Shown here one piece after another: positions 1 to 13,424 of a stretch of 64,000 bases of DNA. Source of the stretch: Leptodactylus fallax. Taxonomy: Eukaryota > Chordata > Amphibia > Anura > Leptodactylidae. The notes below the pieces were generated by a model, which saw nothing but the letters and a program-made list of their open reading frames with translations, searched no databases and was not told the origin of the DNA. The stretch spans positions 12,012,501 through 12,076,500 of the forward strand of contig CAMRHE010000021.1 in the NCBI GenBank assembly GCA_947044405.1, in the 5' to 3' direction. Position 1 is the stretch's first letter. The number at the start of each line of letters is the position of its first letter. Position numbers and translations under genes: made by a program.

Positions 1-1836
1 CTATTCGACCTAAAATAAATCTTTGGACACAACCATCTGAACCTGAAATACACAAATCTTCAGAAGTCTTCCCATCTCTAGTAGTAACATACTTTTTTTT
101 ATTTTATTATAATTTTTACTTAATTTTTATTTATTGATTGGTTTATTTATTTTACACATTGTGCCCTGTAAGCTCATAATAGATCTATTGGGAGCATTTC
201 AATATGTGGAGGTAAATGATAGCATGCCGAATGCCTGCAGCCCCTACTGCATCTTACAAGTTTAATAAGTATTGATATTATGCATTGAATTCAGAGGAGT
301 TGGATATATATAGGGAAGCAGGTTTTTTTCTTTGTCATGAATATGAGGATGGTGTCCCCTTCAAACATGAATGGTCATTATGTATTTGAGCGAATCACAC
401 TTAATGAATAGAAAATGTTGAACATTTAATGTTATAAATTTTTCCAAGGGCATTGTGGGAAAGAGTTACATCTATTATTTAAAAATCAGGTAACACAATT
501 TTATAATAACTCTCAGAACATAGTTCTGTGCTTCAGAAGAGCCTTTATGAAAAAAAGAACTGTGGTGTCTTTTGTATTTTCCTATATTAGGATATGTGTT
601 TTGTACCATGTGCTGAATAGAGTAATGCAATGGCTCTCGTAGTCCTAGTATTCTCTCCATCATCAATAATGTCTTATTCACAATTATCATTTGCAGACAT
701 TTTATTCTATCTCCAGTTTCTTTGTTATTTGATGTTCCTTTTTCAAAACCAAAACTTTTTTTTTCCAACATGAACAATAACTCAAGGTCTTACACTAAAG
801 CAGGGATGTGGCCATGTCTGAATGTTTTTGTGTTCATGAACCACTCGAGCAGTACTTAAGCTATGAGTGATTCATTGTAAGCTTGTTGCACACTGGGATT
901 CTGTATATTATTTTATCTGGTTGTCTTATTATACATTCTTGTGATATCTTAGAAACTGATTGAGAAAGATCCCCATTTTATTCTTTACAGATGTGCCCAT
1001 TGTGGAGCATGCATACAGAAAAATATATTACATATTAACATTCACATTGTAATTGGAAATCAATTATTATTTCTTTATAATTCTGCCAATTGAGAATAAA
1101 GGGAAATACAAACCATAAGAGTCATCTGTATTGTATTGTATTGTTTGTATTGTATTAGCTGAAAGATTCTTACTAAGTAGAGAAAACAAAGAGGTAACAT
1201 TAAATTACATACACAAAGAAATGTAAGTATTCTATAGATATAGATATAGCTATAGATATAGATATATTGATAGTTGAGAAAATCCACTGACTTACAAGCA
1301 TTTATTAAAATGTAACAGACCGGGATTTATGTCAGCAATAAGTAATAAATATGGTCAGGTAGCAAATGTTAGTCAGTTCAATGCCAAAGAAAATATCCCC
1401 TTCATACCCAAGCCTTTTCCATTAGAAGCAAAACGATAGCCAGTAATTAATTGGTGTCACCCTTACCCCAAAGTGACAGCACTGTGGTCCAGAGTTAAAG
1501 CCGCTTCTGGGTGCATAGTGTGTCACCACCCTAAAAGAAGCACCCTTAGGCCTCCTGTACACAAACGACATGGATGTGGTTTTCACTGACCTATATATTA
1601 AAAATGAATTGACAAATATAGACAGATATAGGACCTGCTCCATATATTGCAGCTCTTCAATTTGGCCTGGACACACAGCCACAAAAACTACAGCTGTGTG
1701 TATGGGCCCATTGAAATGTATAGGTCCGTACTTTTATCCACAATCGCAGATAAAAAAAGTATGGCCATGTGCATTACAATTTAGTAACTCCATGTATCTC
1801 ATATTAATAGTAGTTAACCCCATCATGTCCCTCACA
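1..1836. other. AT-rich unique sequence, no gene seen
   Basis: No recognisable coding domain, RNA gene or complete repeat is visible. A short GATATA-type simple repeat lies near 1235-1270. Small open frames on both strands lack family motifs and have the composition of noncoding DNA. Confidence 0.6.
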
Positions 1837-1983
1837 TTAACCCCATGTGTGTTCACATAAGGGTTACTGATATGTGAGGGACATGGAGGTACTAATTTAG
1901 TATCTTCATCATTGGAGTTCTTTATTAGTACCTCCATATGTCTCGCATATTAGTAACCCTTATGTGAAGCACACAGGGGTTAA
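1837..1983. mobile_element. TTAA-flanked palindromic MITE
   Basis: TTAA at 1837-1840 and 1980-1983 brackets a foldback. The outer bases are CCCC at the left and GGGG at the right. The arms (about 1841-1897 and 1926-1979) are inverted near-copies containing cataagggttact, with a loop of about 30 bases. TTAA target duplication is typical of piggyBac-like insertion. There is no coding capacity, so this is a non-autonomous element; the superfamily is inferred from the target site only. Confidence 0.5.
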
Positions 1984-2435
1984 TGGATATTCCCCAAAAT
2001 GATATTACTAAAAAGTACACCTGGCCATGCAAAAAAAGACTCCCTATGCATCCCCGTACACGAAAATATAAAAAAGTTGAGAGTCAGAAAATGGCAACTT
2101 TTAAAAATTTTTTTATTTTTTTTGCAAAGTTTTAGTTTTAGGGGTTAAAATGTTAATAAAACTATTTAAATTTGTTATCCAGGCTATATATGGCTATATA
2201 TAATTTTTGTCCAGGCTCAGACTGACCCACAGATGAACAGATGAATCCCCAGATGGGCCTCTGAGCCAGGTGGACCTCCAGCTCACCCTGGCATGACACA
2301 GTACACTCATTATACTTCCTACATGTAGTCATCATACAGCATCTTAACTAGTCTATACATCAGTGTAATACATAAGGTAAATTTAAGAAACTACCCATTT
2401 TGATTTTATCTCCATCTTCTCAGTCACACTGTGAG
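1984..2435. other. AT-rich spacer, nothing recognised
   Basis: Homopolymer-rich AT sequence followed by a short region of average composition. No coding domain or element end is supported. Confidence 0.5.
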
Positions 2436-2660
2436 GCCCCAGTCAGGGGCGCAGCTCTAATGAGGCAAAGTGAGGCAGCCGCCTCAGGCGGCGCTATCCG
2501 TGACTGCTTGGAGGAGCGGCATTTTTACTTTTTATTTAACCTAAACCAGCCCAAGACATGTCGCTTTAAAAAACAAAAAAAAAACAAAGCTGAGCGGGAC
2601 CTTTCCTAGGCTGATTTAGATGACATCTGCTTCTCAGCACAGGCAGCGATGCTATGACGT
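2436..2660. repeat. Dispersed GC-rich repeat, copy A
   Basis: This segment is repeated at 4010-4230. Both contain a block reading about 'gcctcaggcggc', a 'cggcatttttact' block, an 'aaccagccca' block and 'aaagctgagcggg'. The palindromic pairing of the last two blocks suggests a foldback element. It begins with caggggcgc (2444), which resembles hAT-type termini, but no matching target duplication was found. Confidence 0.45.
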
Positions 2661-2675
2661 CATTGCGTTTCCTGC

Positions 2676-3185
2676 GCCACTATGGGGCATAATACCGTTT
2701 GCAGGGGCTATTATGGGGCATAATACCATGTGCAGGGGCCACTATGGGGCATAATACCATGTGCAAGGGGCATTATGGGGCATAATACCATGTGCAGGGG
2801 CCACTGTGGGGCATAATACTGTGTGCATGGGCCACTGTGGGGCATAAAACTGTATTCAGGGGCCACTATGGGACATAATACCATGTAATACTGTGTGCAG
2901 GGGCCGCTGTGGGCTATAATACCGTGTACAGGGGACGATGTGGCCCATAATACCGTGTAATACCGCGTGCAGGGGCCGCTGTGGGCCATAATACCATGTA
3001 ATACCATGTGCAGAAGCTGCTGTGGACCATAATACCGTGTAATACCGCGTGCAGGGGCCATTGTGGCCCATAATACCGTGTAATACCATGTGCAGGGGCC
3101 GCTGTGATCCATAATACCGTGTGCAGGGCCTGCTGTGGAACATTATAGTGTGCGTAAATGGGACGTTATACTGTGTGGTGGCCAG
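2676..3185. repeat. Minisatellite of about 30-bp units
   Basis: Imperfect tandem units carry the core 'ggggccactatggggcat' followed by 'aataccgtgtgcag'; some are doubled to about 60 bp by an extra 'aataccgtgt'. The minus-strand open frames here (for example 2711-3112) are repeats of the same few residues and are artefacts of the array. Related units occur at 27120-27290 (opposite orientation) and 47050-47175. Confidence 0.75.
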
Positions 3186-3570
3186 GAAATAGGGTGCTAT
3201 GCTGTGGGGGGGGGGGCAAGTCAAAAGTTTGCTGGGGGGCCCAGTCTTTCCTAGTTACGCCCCTGATAAGGGGTCTTTAGGAAGGGGCATATTATATAAG
3301 GGGGCTTTATGAACTTAAGAGGTGTTATTTATATAAGGGCATTATTAATACTAGGGGGGTTATTTATATAAGGGGCCATTAGGGAGCGTTATATATATAT
3401 ATATAAGTGGGTTGTCATTTATATAAGCGTTCATTAGGGACATCAATTATATAAGGGGTCATTAGGGGACATTATAAATAGAAGGGGGCATAATTTATAT
3501 AAAGGGTCAGTAGGGGAGCAGTATTTATGTCAGGGGGAATCAGGGGCATAATATAATTGGGAAATTAATT
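3186..3570. other. Degenerate 'ggggcatta / tttatataag' tandem-like spacer
   Basis: Irregularly repeated 'tttatataagggg' blocks, probably the decayed continuation of the preceding minisatellite. The block at 3233-3264 (gggcccagtctttcctagtt, then acgcccctg) is the reverse complement of a motif found again at 27066-27095, so it is an end of a dispersed repeat. Confidence 0.4.
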
Positions 3571-3571
3571 A

Positions 3572-3628
3572 TAGGGCTTGTCCATGATAACCACTTTTTT
3601 TAATATGAGACCGGGAGAAGTGATAAAG

Positions 3629-3660
<32 letters not shown>

Positions 3661-3892
3661 TACTCACGTGTTCCTTGTGCTCCGATGTCTCCCACCGTAG
3701 TCTGGTTCTGGTGATCCGGTGTTTTCTTCTGGCGGAAATCCCCACCGCACATGACCGCTGAGGTCGCTGACAGTGCTGTGGGGACTTCTGTTGGAAGAAA
3801 ACACCGGAGCAGCAGGACTGAAACGTGCTGGAAAACACTGGAGCACCTTCCGCGGCCTCAAATTAAAAAAGTGGTTATCCTGGAAAACCCCT
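3572..3892. mobile_element. MITE with 'ggttatcctgg' inverted ends
   Basis: The left end (agggcttgtccatgataacc) and right end (ggttatcctggaaaacccct) are inverted copies. Flanks TTAT and TTAG look like decayed TTAA. A long A-run is internal (about 3632-3659). Similar ends recur at 43755-44571 and 47629-49017, so this belongs to a local family. No coding. Confidence 0.5.
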
Positions 3893-4009
3893 TTAGGCTG
3901 AGGCCCGATGTTGCAGAAATGCAGCTTTTTTGTTGCAGATTTTGCTGCAGATGATCAATAAGAGATTAGAGGACCCCTCCCTATGATCAGCTGTATGAAG
4001 GGGCCATGC

Positions 4010-4310
4010 AGGGGCGCACCGCTAATGAGGCGAAGTGAGACTGCTGCCTCAGGCGGCACTGTCCGTCATGTATGGGGGGGCGGCATTTTTACTATTCAAT
4101 GTAAACCAGCCCAGGACAGGCCGCTTTAAAAAAAAACAAAGCTGAGCGGGGCCTGTCCTGGGCTGGTTTATGAGACATTGTATCTCAGTGCAGGTGGCGA
4201 TACAATGACGTCATCGCGCCGCCTACACTGAGACACAGACGTCGCGGACAAGAAGAGGCGGCGGCTCCATCAAGGCATTGCAGGTAGGTGACGATAAGTT
4301 TTTTTTTTTA
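4010..4310. repeat. Dispersed GC-rich repeat, copy B
   Basis: Second copy of the repeat at 2436-2660, same orientation, with the same 'aaccagcccaggacaggccg' block and its inverted partner 'cctgtcctgggctggttt' (about 4160). The internal pairing suggests a foldback MITE. Confidence 0.45.
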
Positions 4311-4319
4311 TATATATAA

Positions 4320-5050
4320 ATAGGCCATAACCTGCTGGAGTATCCCCATTGTTAATGCTGTGTTGTTGATCTTGGATACTGAAGTAGTACATTATGAAGA
4401 ATTCTTAAAAACTGTTTTATAACTTTGCGTATTGTGTATGTTTATTGTGTGCGACGATAGCAGCGTGTGATGCTAGTAGCATGTAAGCTCAATTTTTTTA
4501 TTTATTTTTTGGTGGGGGGGGTGCCTTTCTATAGTCCGCCTCAGACAGCAAAGAGGCTAGGTTCACCCCTGGCCCCAATCGCCAATCATCTTGTATTGTT
4601 TTGCGGCTGCCTGAGGTCTGTTACTCTTTTGGCACATATCCCTGTCTCACAGCGCTGAAAAGGCCTTAGTTCAATGCAAGAGCCGGCTACTGACAAGATC
4701 CCAGAACAGGAACATTCAGAGGCAAGGGCAGCAATCAAATACTGAAAATACATTTATGTTAGTGGCATTTCAGGAATTTGCAAATGAGTGTCAGGTATAT
4801 TTGCATGTAGCTGTATAGTGGGCTCACTGAATGAATTTTACTGGGGGGCCTTAGGCTCAGCAGAGTGTTTGCGACTTCTATGCACTATGTGCCTCAGCAC
4901 TTTGTGACTTTGCATGGTCTTCTACTTTGTGGCTGTGTTACTGTGATTCCTAAACATTTTCCACTTTTCAATCATAGCAGTCACAGTTTATGATAAAATA
5001 TCTAGGAGGGAAGAATTTTCACAAATTGACTTGGCGTAAGGGTAGCATCC
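4320..5050. other. Spacer, nothing recognised
   Basis: Mixed-composition sequence without an open frame of note. A short segment at 4523-4580 resembles an inverted piece of the 2436/4010 repeat. No RNA gene or complete element seen. Confidence 0.45.
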
Positions 5051-5055
5051 TATTA

Positions 5056-5414
5056 GGCTAAGTTGATATGTCAGAAATTGAAGAGAAATTCCTCTTCATT
5101 TTCCACCACTATATTTGGCCAAGGGATTGCTGCGACGGAATGCAGATGCAGTGCATTGGCATTTCGCTGCAGCTTTCTTCTGCTGATTACGCCCAGGTGA
5201 ATGGGCCTAATCGGCAGGGACTCCCAAGCCACAGAATCAGCTACAAAATCTGCAGCAAGATCGAGCAGGACACTAATATTTTTCCACATGCTGCAGCGAT
5301 CTCTGCCTCCCATTGAAAGAAATGGGAGGCAGATTCGGGATGAAATCTGCCACGGATTCGTGGGTGGAATCCACTCCCAAACTCGTAGCAGATTCTTCCG
5401 TGTGAACCTAGCCT
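5056..5414. mobile_element. MITE with 'gtgtgaacctagcc' end
   Basis: The right end (gtgtgaacctagcc followed by TCA) matches the terminal motif of the MITEs at 18009-18426 and 18451-18674 (ggctaggttcacac). The left end (TTA then ggctaagttgatatgtc) is a weaker version. The 3-bp TTA/TCA flanks would fit the TWA target of PIF/Harbinger elements. Overlapping open frames are not conserved proteins. Confidence 0.4.
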
Positions 5415-5459
5415 CATAATACCATGCTGGAATTCTGAAAGCTCTTTAGAATAACCTAT

Positions 5460-5735
5460 TCCTTCACTAATGTTTGTAAAGGTTAGGCACCGACACAAGA
5501 CTGAATGGACACTGGCAGTGGACAACGGAGTGTTGGGAACCGCTGAGTTTTTGTTTTTTTTAATTATACACCTCTTGTCCACTATATGGATTGCTCCAAT
5601 TCCTGGACTGCTCCAATTCCTGGACAACCTCTTTAAAGATTTTATTCATCTTTCTAATATTGCTGGCTTTAGGATTGGCCTTCAATATTACATCTGCAGA
5701 GTTTTGACAGCCAGGATAAAAAATAAACTTATAAA
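5460..5735. repeat. MITE right half, paralogous to 49400-49640
   Basis: The order of blocks 'actgaatggacactggcag', 'gacaacggagtg', 'ttgctccaattcctgg', 'acaacctctttaaa' and 'catctttctaatattg' is shared with 49415-49640. A 15-bp block (ctccaattcctggac) is tandemly doubled here. TTAA at 5633-5636 matches the right flank of the MITE at 49195-49547; the left end is missing. Confidence 0.5.
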
Positions 5736-5739
5736 GATA

Positions 5740-6322
5740 TTAAATATTGCCATGTGTGAAAATGTCCAAACTAAAAAAAAAATCTATAAAATTATTTATG
5801 GTGAACCCAATATATAACCCAAAAAAAATAATCATAATGCCGGAACTGTCCTTTTATGGTTTCTTCACCTCATACAGAAAATTCAGTAAAATGATAAAAA
5901 GAGCTATATGTTCCCCAATCTGGTTTCAATAAAAACTTCATATCACCCCACAAAAGTGAGCCCTCACACATTTTCATAAATGTAAATATAAAAGTTATGG
6001 TTGTCAGTATATTGAGATATAAAGCAAATGTTTTTTTTTAGAAAACCTTTTTTTGATAGTGGTAATACATAACAAAACTATATAAATTTGGTAACTTCAT
6101 TTTTACTACACAGTGAACACTGTAAAAACCAAAACCTGTACAACAATGGAAGAATTGCCTTTTCCCCCCATTTCACCCCACAAATAAATTTTACCATTAT
6201 TTAATACATTGTATGGAACATTAAATAATGCAAATAAAAATTAAAACTTGTCCTGCAATAAACGATTATATCCTATGATTATATCAATGGAATAGTAAAG
6301 CAGTTGTGATTCTTGGAAGTCA
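5740..6322. other. AT-rich spacer before Tc1 copy 1
   Basis: A-runs and short direct repeats only. No coding domain, RNA gene or terminal repeat identified. Confidence 0.5.
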
Positions 6323-7944
<1,622 letters not shown>

Positions 7945-8087
7945 GATGGAAAAACAAACATTAAAAATTGAAAATTTGCTGTGGGAGAAAGGTGTTAAAT
8001 GGTTATTCCAAATTTTATGTTTTAATTCAGTTGTTTATGAAAGAGGAAATTATCTACTTTTCTAATATACAATGGCATGGATTCCAC

Positions 8088-8370
8088 GTTAAAGAGAATC
8101 TGTCACCATGTTGGGACTCCTCTGCTGCTAGTCTTTAGGGTCTTAGACCTGGTAATCTTAGTCTCATCCTGTTAAAAAAAATTGAGGCCGGGGCCCCAAG
8201 TGGCGTATTCGTTCTTGCGAATTCCATGCCCACTTTGCGGTAAAATACGCAGTGCAGACACACGGTGATTTCCAAAACCTCTGTGAACTTTTGTTGCAAA
8301 GCACTGCGGGAAGAACCGCAATGCGTTTCTGCCGTGACTTTTCCCACAGCGGTATTTAGGCCTTAGTCTA
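8088..8370. repeat. MITE-like fragment
   Basis: Starts at TTAAAGAGAATCTGTCACC, a TTAA-adjacent terminus resembling the (inverted) right end of the MITE at 52908-53382 (gacagactccctttaa). The right part (cgcagtgcagacacacgg to cacagcggtattt) looks like a separate GC-richer repeat. Boundaries are not defined. Confidence 0.3.
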
Positions 8371-8379
8371 ATACATTTT

Positions 8380-10050
8380 AATCTGACGGAGAAAAAAAAA
8401 TTGCATTACTGTGGTCTGTGTTATGGTTTTCTGTGTAGTTTTTATGGTGTTTTTGGTTCACATCACATGATCACATGTGCAGTACCTTTGACTGCATGTT
8501 TATCACAAGAATAGGGCAACACTATCACTCACCGACTGTAGACAGGGAAATCACTTCTCAGTGTCTCTTGAAACAAGCATAACAACTATGTCTATTTATC
8601 TGACAGGCAAATAATGGCTTCATAATTACTACACAAACAGAAGATAAACAAGAACAATTCCCCCTCCTTGTCATGAAAACCGACAAACAATTTTATCACA
8701 AAAAGACAATAGCAAGCATCATTAACCATCAATAAAATAACATTTTACCATACAGCAAGTTAAAAAGGCTGATCCAATAATACTCAAACATAAAATTCTG
8801 AAAAAAAAAAAGAAAACTACTTGTCAATGACCCTTCTTGTTCAGTGATTTTCTTAAAAATACACGGCCATTAAGTAAACTTTGAAGTCCACATTCTAAGC
8901 TGAGAAGCTTCGTGTTCAAAAATCAAAAAACCAGATCTGAAGAGCTTTCCAGTTAACTTTATATTTTAAATACAAAATATTTCTAGGGCATATCTCCTCA
9001 ACGCTAGCTTAGCAACAGAAGATTGCCCAAGGGTTTTCTGTATGTAACGTCATAATGGATAGAAAAAGGAAACAATTAATTTATCTCTTTGTCAGTTCGC
9101 CCTAAAGTCTCATGGTCTTCACAAATGGAAATTTATTTCATCTTAAAAACCAACACTTCATTTTTGTACAGACCCGGTGCGATTGCAAGATACATTTCAA
9201 TTAATTCTTCTACCAATGCACTATCTCTCCCTCATCAGAACCTTTTATAGTGTTAAAATTAACAATTGTGCAGTTGATGGCTGGATGAATCCACAAGGGG
9301 ACTTGCAAAAGGCCTCAGATAACACAACATGTATAAATCATTCAGGAGAACAATTCATGAAAGAAAAGTTATCTGTGTTTTGGATGACATTGGAAGAACT
9401 AAATAGGAGTCAATTTGAAGAAGGGACATTTCACTTCATTGTCCATTCCCGCTTTTCTCTCTTTTTTATTGTGCTGTAATATACATTTTCAAAATTAATT
9501 AACCATTAACTGCTAGATAAATGCTTTTCTGGTCTTGTTGGTGAGAGATTACTTCACATGAACAGTATTCTTTGTAGGGCGCTTTTGCCAGATAAGGTGG
9601 CAACTGTACTTTAGAAGAAAACAAAGGAGGATGACAGACAAGCCAGTGTTTACCAAACTGAATAGAGGGCTTGGAGGTTTCCACTCGCTGATCGCTTACA
9701 TGTGCACAGTGATTCAAGACTAACGTGGTGTTTCACCTTACAATATCTATAACAAGCCATGGATGAGCCTTTACACAGAACGAAATCCAACTCTGCAAAT
9801 TCTCGTTACCTTTTGGTGCGGTTATCTTTTAATTGCTGTGTTCATTCAGCAGAATGTCTTCATCTGTTTTATTGGGTAAAAGTGTCAGATTACAATAAAT
9901 GTAAATGACTAACAGAATGAATCTTAGATGCTTTTTAAGAAAACAAAAAGCAGGTGTGACTTATTAACATCAACTGTAAAAAACTCTGCATTATTGAATA
10001 ATACATAATCATTTGCTTATAAAATGTTATCAATTAATCTTGCAGAGAGT
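8380..10050. other. Repeat-poor noncoding stretch
   Basis: No terminal repeats, no domain-bearing open frame and no RNA gene recognised. A 100-aa plus-strand frame (9177-9479) has no family motif, no supported splice context and ordinary noncoding composition. The sequence may be unique host DNA. Confidence 0.5.
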
Positions 10051-10054
10051 TTAT

Positions 10055-12009
10055 TCCCCTTACGTCCAACAGCAGCACAATATGGGGTCATCTCTGCCCC
10101 TGTGTGCTGGTAGGACAGGCGGAATTTTTAATTTACATAATTAATTGATACTCCCCTATAAGAGGCAAAAGAGACCTCTCCTCACTGTGTTTTTTTCTGT
10201 CCTGTGTGTTGGACAGGTGGAGGGAGGCTCTTTGTCCTCCCATTGTTTCCTAAGGATTTGGGGGTTAACTAGATTTTTGTAAGTTTTCTCCTCTTTCAGC
10301 TGTTCATCTTTTTCTTGGGAGCTTTTTACTCCTAAGGCTTTCTTGTTTCTCTCTGCTGCGCTCTCTGTGGCCATTCTGGCCTGGGTGTGCCTGCCCTTGT
10401 CTGATCTCAGGCTGAGATGTTGTTGGCTGGGCAGGCTGTGCATTCAGTTGTGTCTGTTTCTGAACTTGGAGGCTGTATTGCAGGGTTAAAATAAATCTCT
10501 ATGCAGCTCCTAGCCCGGCTGAGCTCTTCAGCAGAGCTTATGCTTCAGGTGTTTGTGCTCAGTTTCAACTGATGTCAGTGTCTCAGACACAAATTCCCTA
10601 CACTGCCTTTCTGTTGCAGTTTTGGTTCTATTCCAGTCTGCCTCAAAGAAACACTGCACTTCCTATAGTGGTGGAATTAAAGTGAAGAGGAAGAGAAAGG
10701 TTCAGGAACCTTTTTTGTAGGTCCTGTTTTCCTGGACCCTTTTTTTCTGTTACACTTCTGCAGCCTTCTCCCAGTAGCGCTGGATTGTGCTGCCAGACTA
10801 GTTTAGGCCATTCTCTTTTACTGCTGTAGCGATATTAAAGACATCGTTGTTAAAGGTCTCTTAAAAAGTTTTTGTATATAAGTTTTATGGATAAGTATGG
10901 TCTTCTCCCTACTTATTTAAACCTTCTTCCTAAGTTTGTCTCTTTGAATAAGCTGTACGCTTTTGTTTGATACTATTCTGAATGCTTTCGGTGGCAGAGA
11001 TGACTCAATGAGGGAAAGGTCTTCTAAGCTGAAATATTCGCTTATACAGAGTGCGACATCCCTCTGCCTGATATTACAGTTACACTCGCTTTCACCAATG
11101 CTGTTGGACCCCATCTGAGGATTTGTCCATTCGTGACGTAATTGTGTGGGTCAAGGAGCAGGATAGAAATCCGGAACTTGATTTCTCAAGAAGCTTCGTA
11201 CTGAAAGACATTCTCAGTCAGTTTCATCAGAAGAGGAATTTCACATACTCAATGTGATACACTCATGTAATGAAGACACTTCGCTAAATCCCAGCAGACC
11301 TCTTGGTAAGGAAGTCTAGGCTGATGAAGTCCATCTGGTCAGCGACTGTGAACTTGGGGAAGCCTTTAGTTCCACCAATAGGGGGCCTAGGGTCTTCCAA
11401 GTGGACGTGAAACTGGATAAAGTTTTGACAGGCAATCTCCAAATCTCTATTCATAGTCGCTTGGAGTGTACCCTTAGGAGGGCTTAATCCTCGGCCTCTG
11501 CTCAGGCTTCTGTGGACATCGCCTCCAATGAGGTAGCGAATAAGAGAGTATCTAGCAGAAGTTTCTGTATACCAGGTCAAGATGCCTGCCAAATATAAGG
11601 CCTTCTCTACAGCTGCTAGAAGGCCATTATGGTTGAAACCTTGGGGAGCGGACAATGCGTCCAAGTATAATGTATGCTCCCTACCCTTGAGGTGGGCAAA
11701 CATTTTAGCAGAGGCCTGGATGACATCATGGATTTAAAGGATAAGTGCCTTCCGCAGTCTTTTAAAGGGAAAGCAGGATCTTCTGGCCAGGGCAGAATTT
11801 ATCAGCAGCTGCCTCAATCTATGTTCCAATATCAGAGGCATGCTAGATATCAGTTCAGAGGGGCTGGACGTAAGTTCCCCAAGGAAAGGGACAGAAAGAA
11901 GCTTGGCTTTGTCGCCAACTTTTCGCCTCCTGTGGCGGCAAGTAGTCCTGCCTGTTTTTTCCCTCATGCCTATAGCAGAGTTAGTTCTGCATATGTTTTT
12001 GCTACATGA
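10055..12009 (+). pseudogene. DIRS-like retrotransposon 5' region with Gag-like remnant
   Basis: The plus strand from about 11600 encodes a degenerate Gag-like tract: a segment reading ARRPLWLKPWGADNASK, then (after a frame change near 11670) LDDIMDLKDKCLPQSF, and a basic Q/R/F-rich tail (RYQFRGAGRKFPKERDRK) before 12009. This order (ARR-LWL-W, a D/I block, LPQ, then an RG-rich tail) resembles the ORF1/Gag of vertebrate DIRS-1-like elements. The upstream 10055-10500 segment would be its leader/terminal repeat. No reverse transcriptase or tyrosine recombinase is present; L1-type sequence follows directly at about 12170. The family call is from memory of the motif order. A minus-strand frame at 11284-11703 is antisense to this tract. 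Confidence 0.45.
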
Positions 12010-12169
12010 CAATGTTATGTTCTCCTCAAATTGCATGACCATGCCTGCATCACTTACCTTTTTCTCCACAGTTAAGAACGATACCTTATGGGTTCACTTC
12101 CGATCAGGAACCCACTTCGCACTCACATTAGTTCACTATCCTCTTAGTCCTAGTCTATAGTGATAGCAG

Positions 12170-13420
12170 CCCAGTGACTGATAGCTAATTGTCATCCTCG
12201 ATACATCTCCCTCATCTCTCTTCTACTCCAGATCCCCCACCCCACTTTTCCCTCTTCTCATCTTCCTCATTACCTGCCCTATATCCTCCCCACGGGGGGC
12301 CACACTCTCTCTTTTCGACTCCTCTCCATACAGCCATCCTCTGGTGAATTAATTCGTTGTCAGACTTTGGGAGGTCCGTCCCCTGAGCCATCTGAGGCTA
12401 GAGGCACTCAGAGCGCCCGTCCTGAACCAGTTATGTCATCCTCGGGGAACCCTCTGATTCCTGCAGCAACACCATAACTATCTCTACCTTCAATGTCAAT
12501 GGGCTCAATTCCCCTAACAAGTGACACTGGGTTATGAACTTAACCAAGCAAATGGGATCGGACGTCCTGCTCCTACAGAAGACACATTTCAAGCTAGATA
12601 AAATTCCAAAGCCCTATAAATCCCCCTATGACAGATGGTATTACTCCTCGCATCTGATGTCAGCATCCAAAGGTGTCGCAATAGCGCTAAAACACTCTTT
12701 CCTCTTCGTTTTTAAGCAACAACATTCGTATGCAGAGAGACGTCTTCTCTTTATGAAAGGGCACATTGCCTCCAGGTCTATAATGCTGGCCTCAATCGAT
12801 GTACCAAACCAAGAACAAATAGCCTGGCTCACCCAGGCCATACAAGACCTCTCCTTATTTGCAGAGGGTGACATCGTCCTGGGAGGAGACCTCAACCTTG
12901 TACTCGACCCTATCCTAGACTCATCCACGGAAAAGTCAGCCTTCTCACAAAAAGCTTTGTGACGCCTTCATGTTTCTCTGCAAAACTTAAACCTTGTTGA
13001 CATCTGGCGCCTCCAAAATCCCAATGTAAAGGACTACACCTTTTTCTCTAATCCACATCAGACACATCAGAGACTTGACTACATTCTATGCTCCAAATCT
13101 GTAGCCCAATACACTTGAAGATAGGATGTATCAGCATATCGGACCATTCTCCAGTATCCTCTACCCTGTCCCTCCCAGACCTCTCACCCAGAAATTGGTC
13201 ATGGCACCTAAATGAATCCATCCTGGATAGGCAAGCCACCAAAAGCTTCTTGGCTGAGGAGTTGGACCTCTTCTTCAAACTTAACGACACTCCCGAAGTC
13301 ACCCCCACCCTATTATGGGAGTCTCACAAACCTTATATAAGAGGGTTTCTGATATCGAAGGCACTCAAGCAGGAGAGACAGAGGGAGATAGACTGGACTG
13401 CGGCTGCTGCCGCTTAAAAC
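12170..13420 (+). pseudogene. L1/Tx1-type LINE ORF2 endonuclease (fragment, broken)
   Basis: An APE-type endonuclease domain of a non-LTR retrotransposon, which nicks target DNA for target-primed reverse transcription. Motifs in order: FNVNGLNSPNK (from 12489), DVLLLQKTHF, KGVAIALKHSF, IVLGGDLNLVLDP, LVDIWR, RLDYILCSK and ISDHSPV. The family's catalytic Glu in the 'LLLQ-E-TH' motif is Lys here. In-frame TGA codons at about 12523 and 12960 are plausible CGA-to-TGA changes, and a frameshift lies near 13120. The tract stops at about 13416 before any reverse transcriptase domain. The CT-rich 12170-12480 segment would be its upstream part. Confidence 0.85.
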
Positions 13421-13424
13421 ATTA

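Noticed and set aside
2711..3224. Two minus-strand frames of 122-133 residues
   Set aside because: They are translations of the minisatellite, repeating the same few residues in each unit. No protein family is indicated.
2444..3264. A hAT element with caggggcg / cgcccctg ends
   Set aside because: The ends look right, but the flanking 8-mers (gccccagt and ataagggg) do not match, so it is more likely two separate repeats.
9177..9479. A 100-residue plus-strand frame
   Set aside because: No recognisable family, signal or codon bias. Compatible with chance in AT-rich DNA.
11284..11703. A 139-residue minus-strand frame
   Set aside because: It is antisense to the plus-strand Gag-like reading (ARRPLW...), which has the family motif order. 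The minus frame has no motif of its own.
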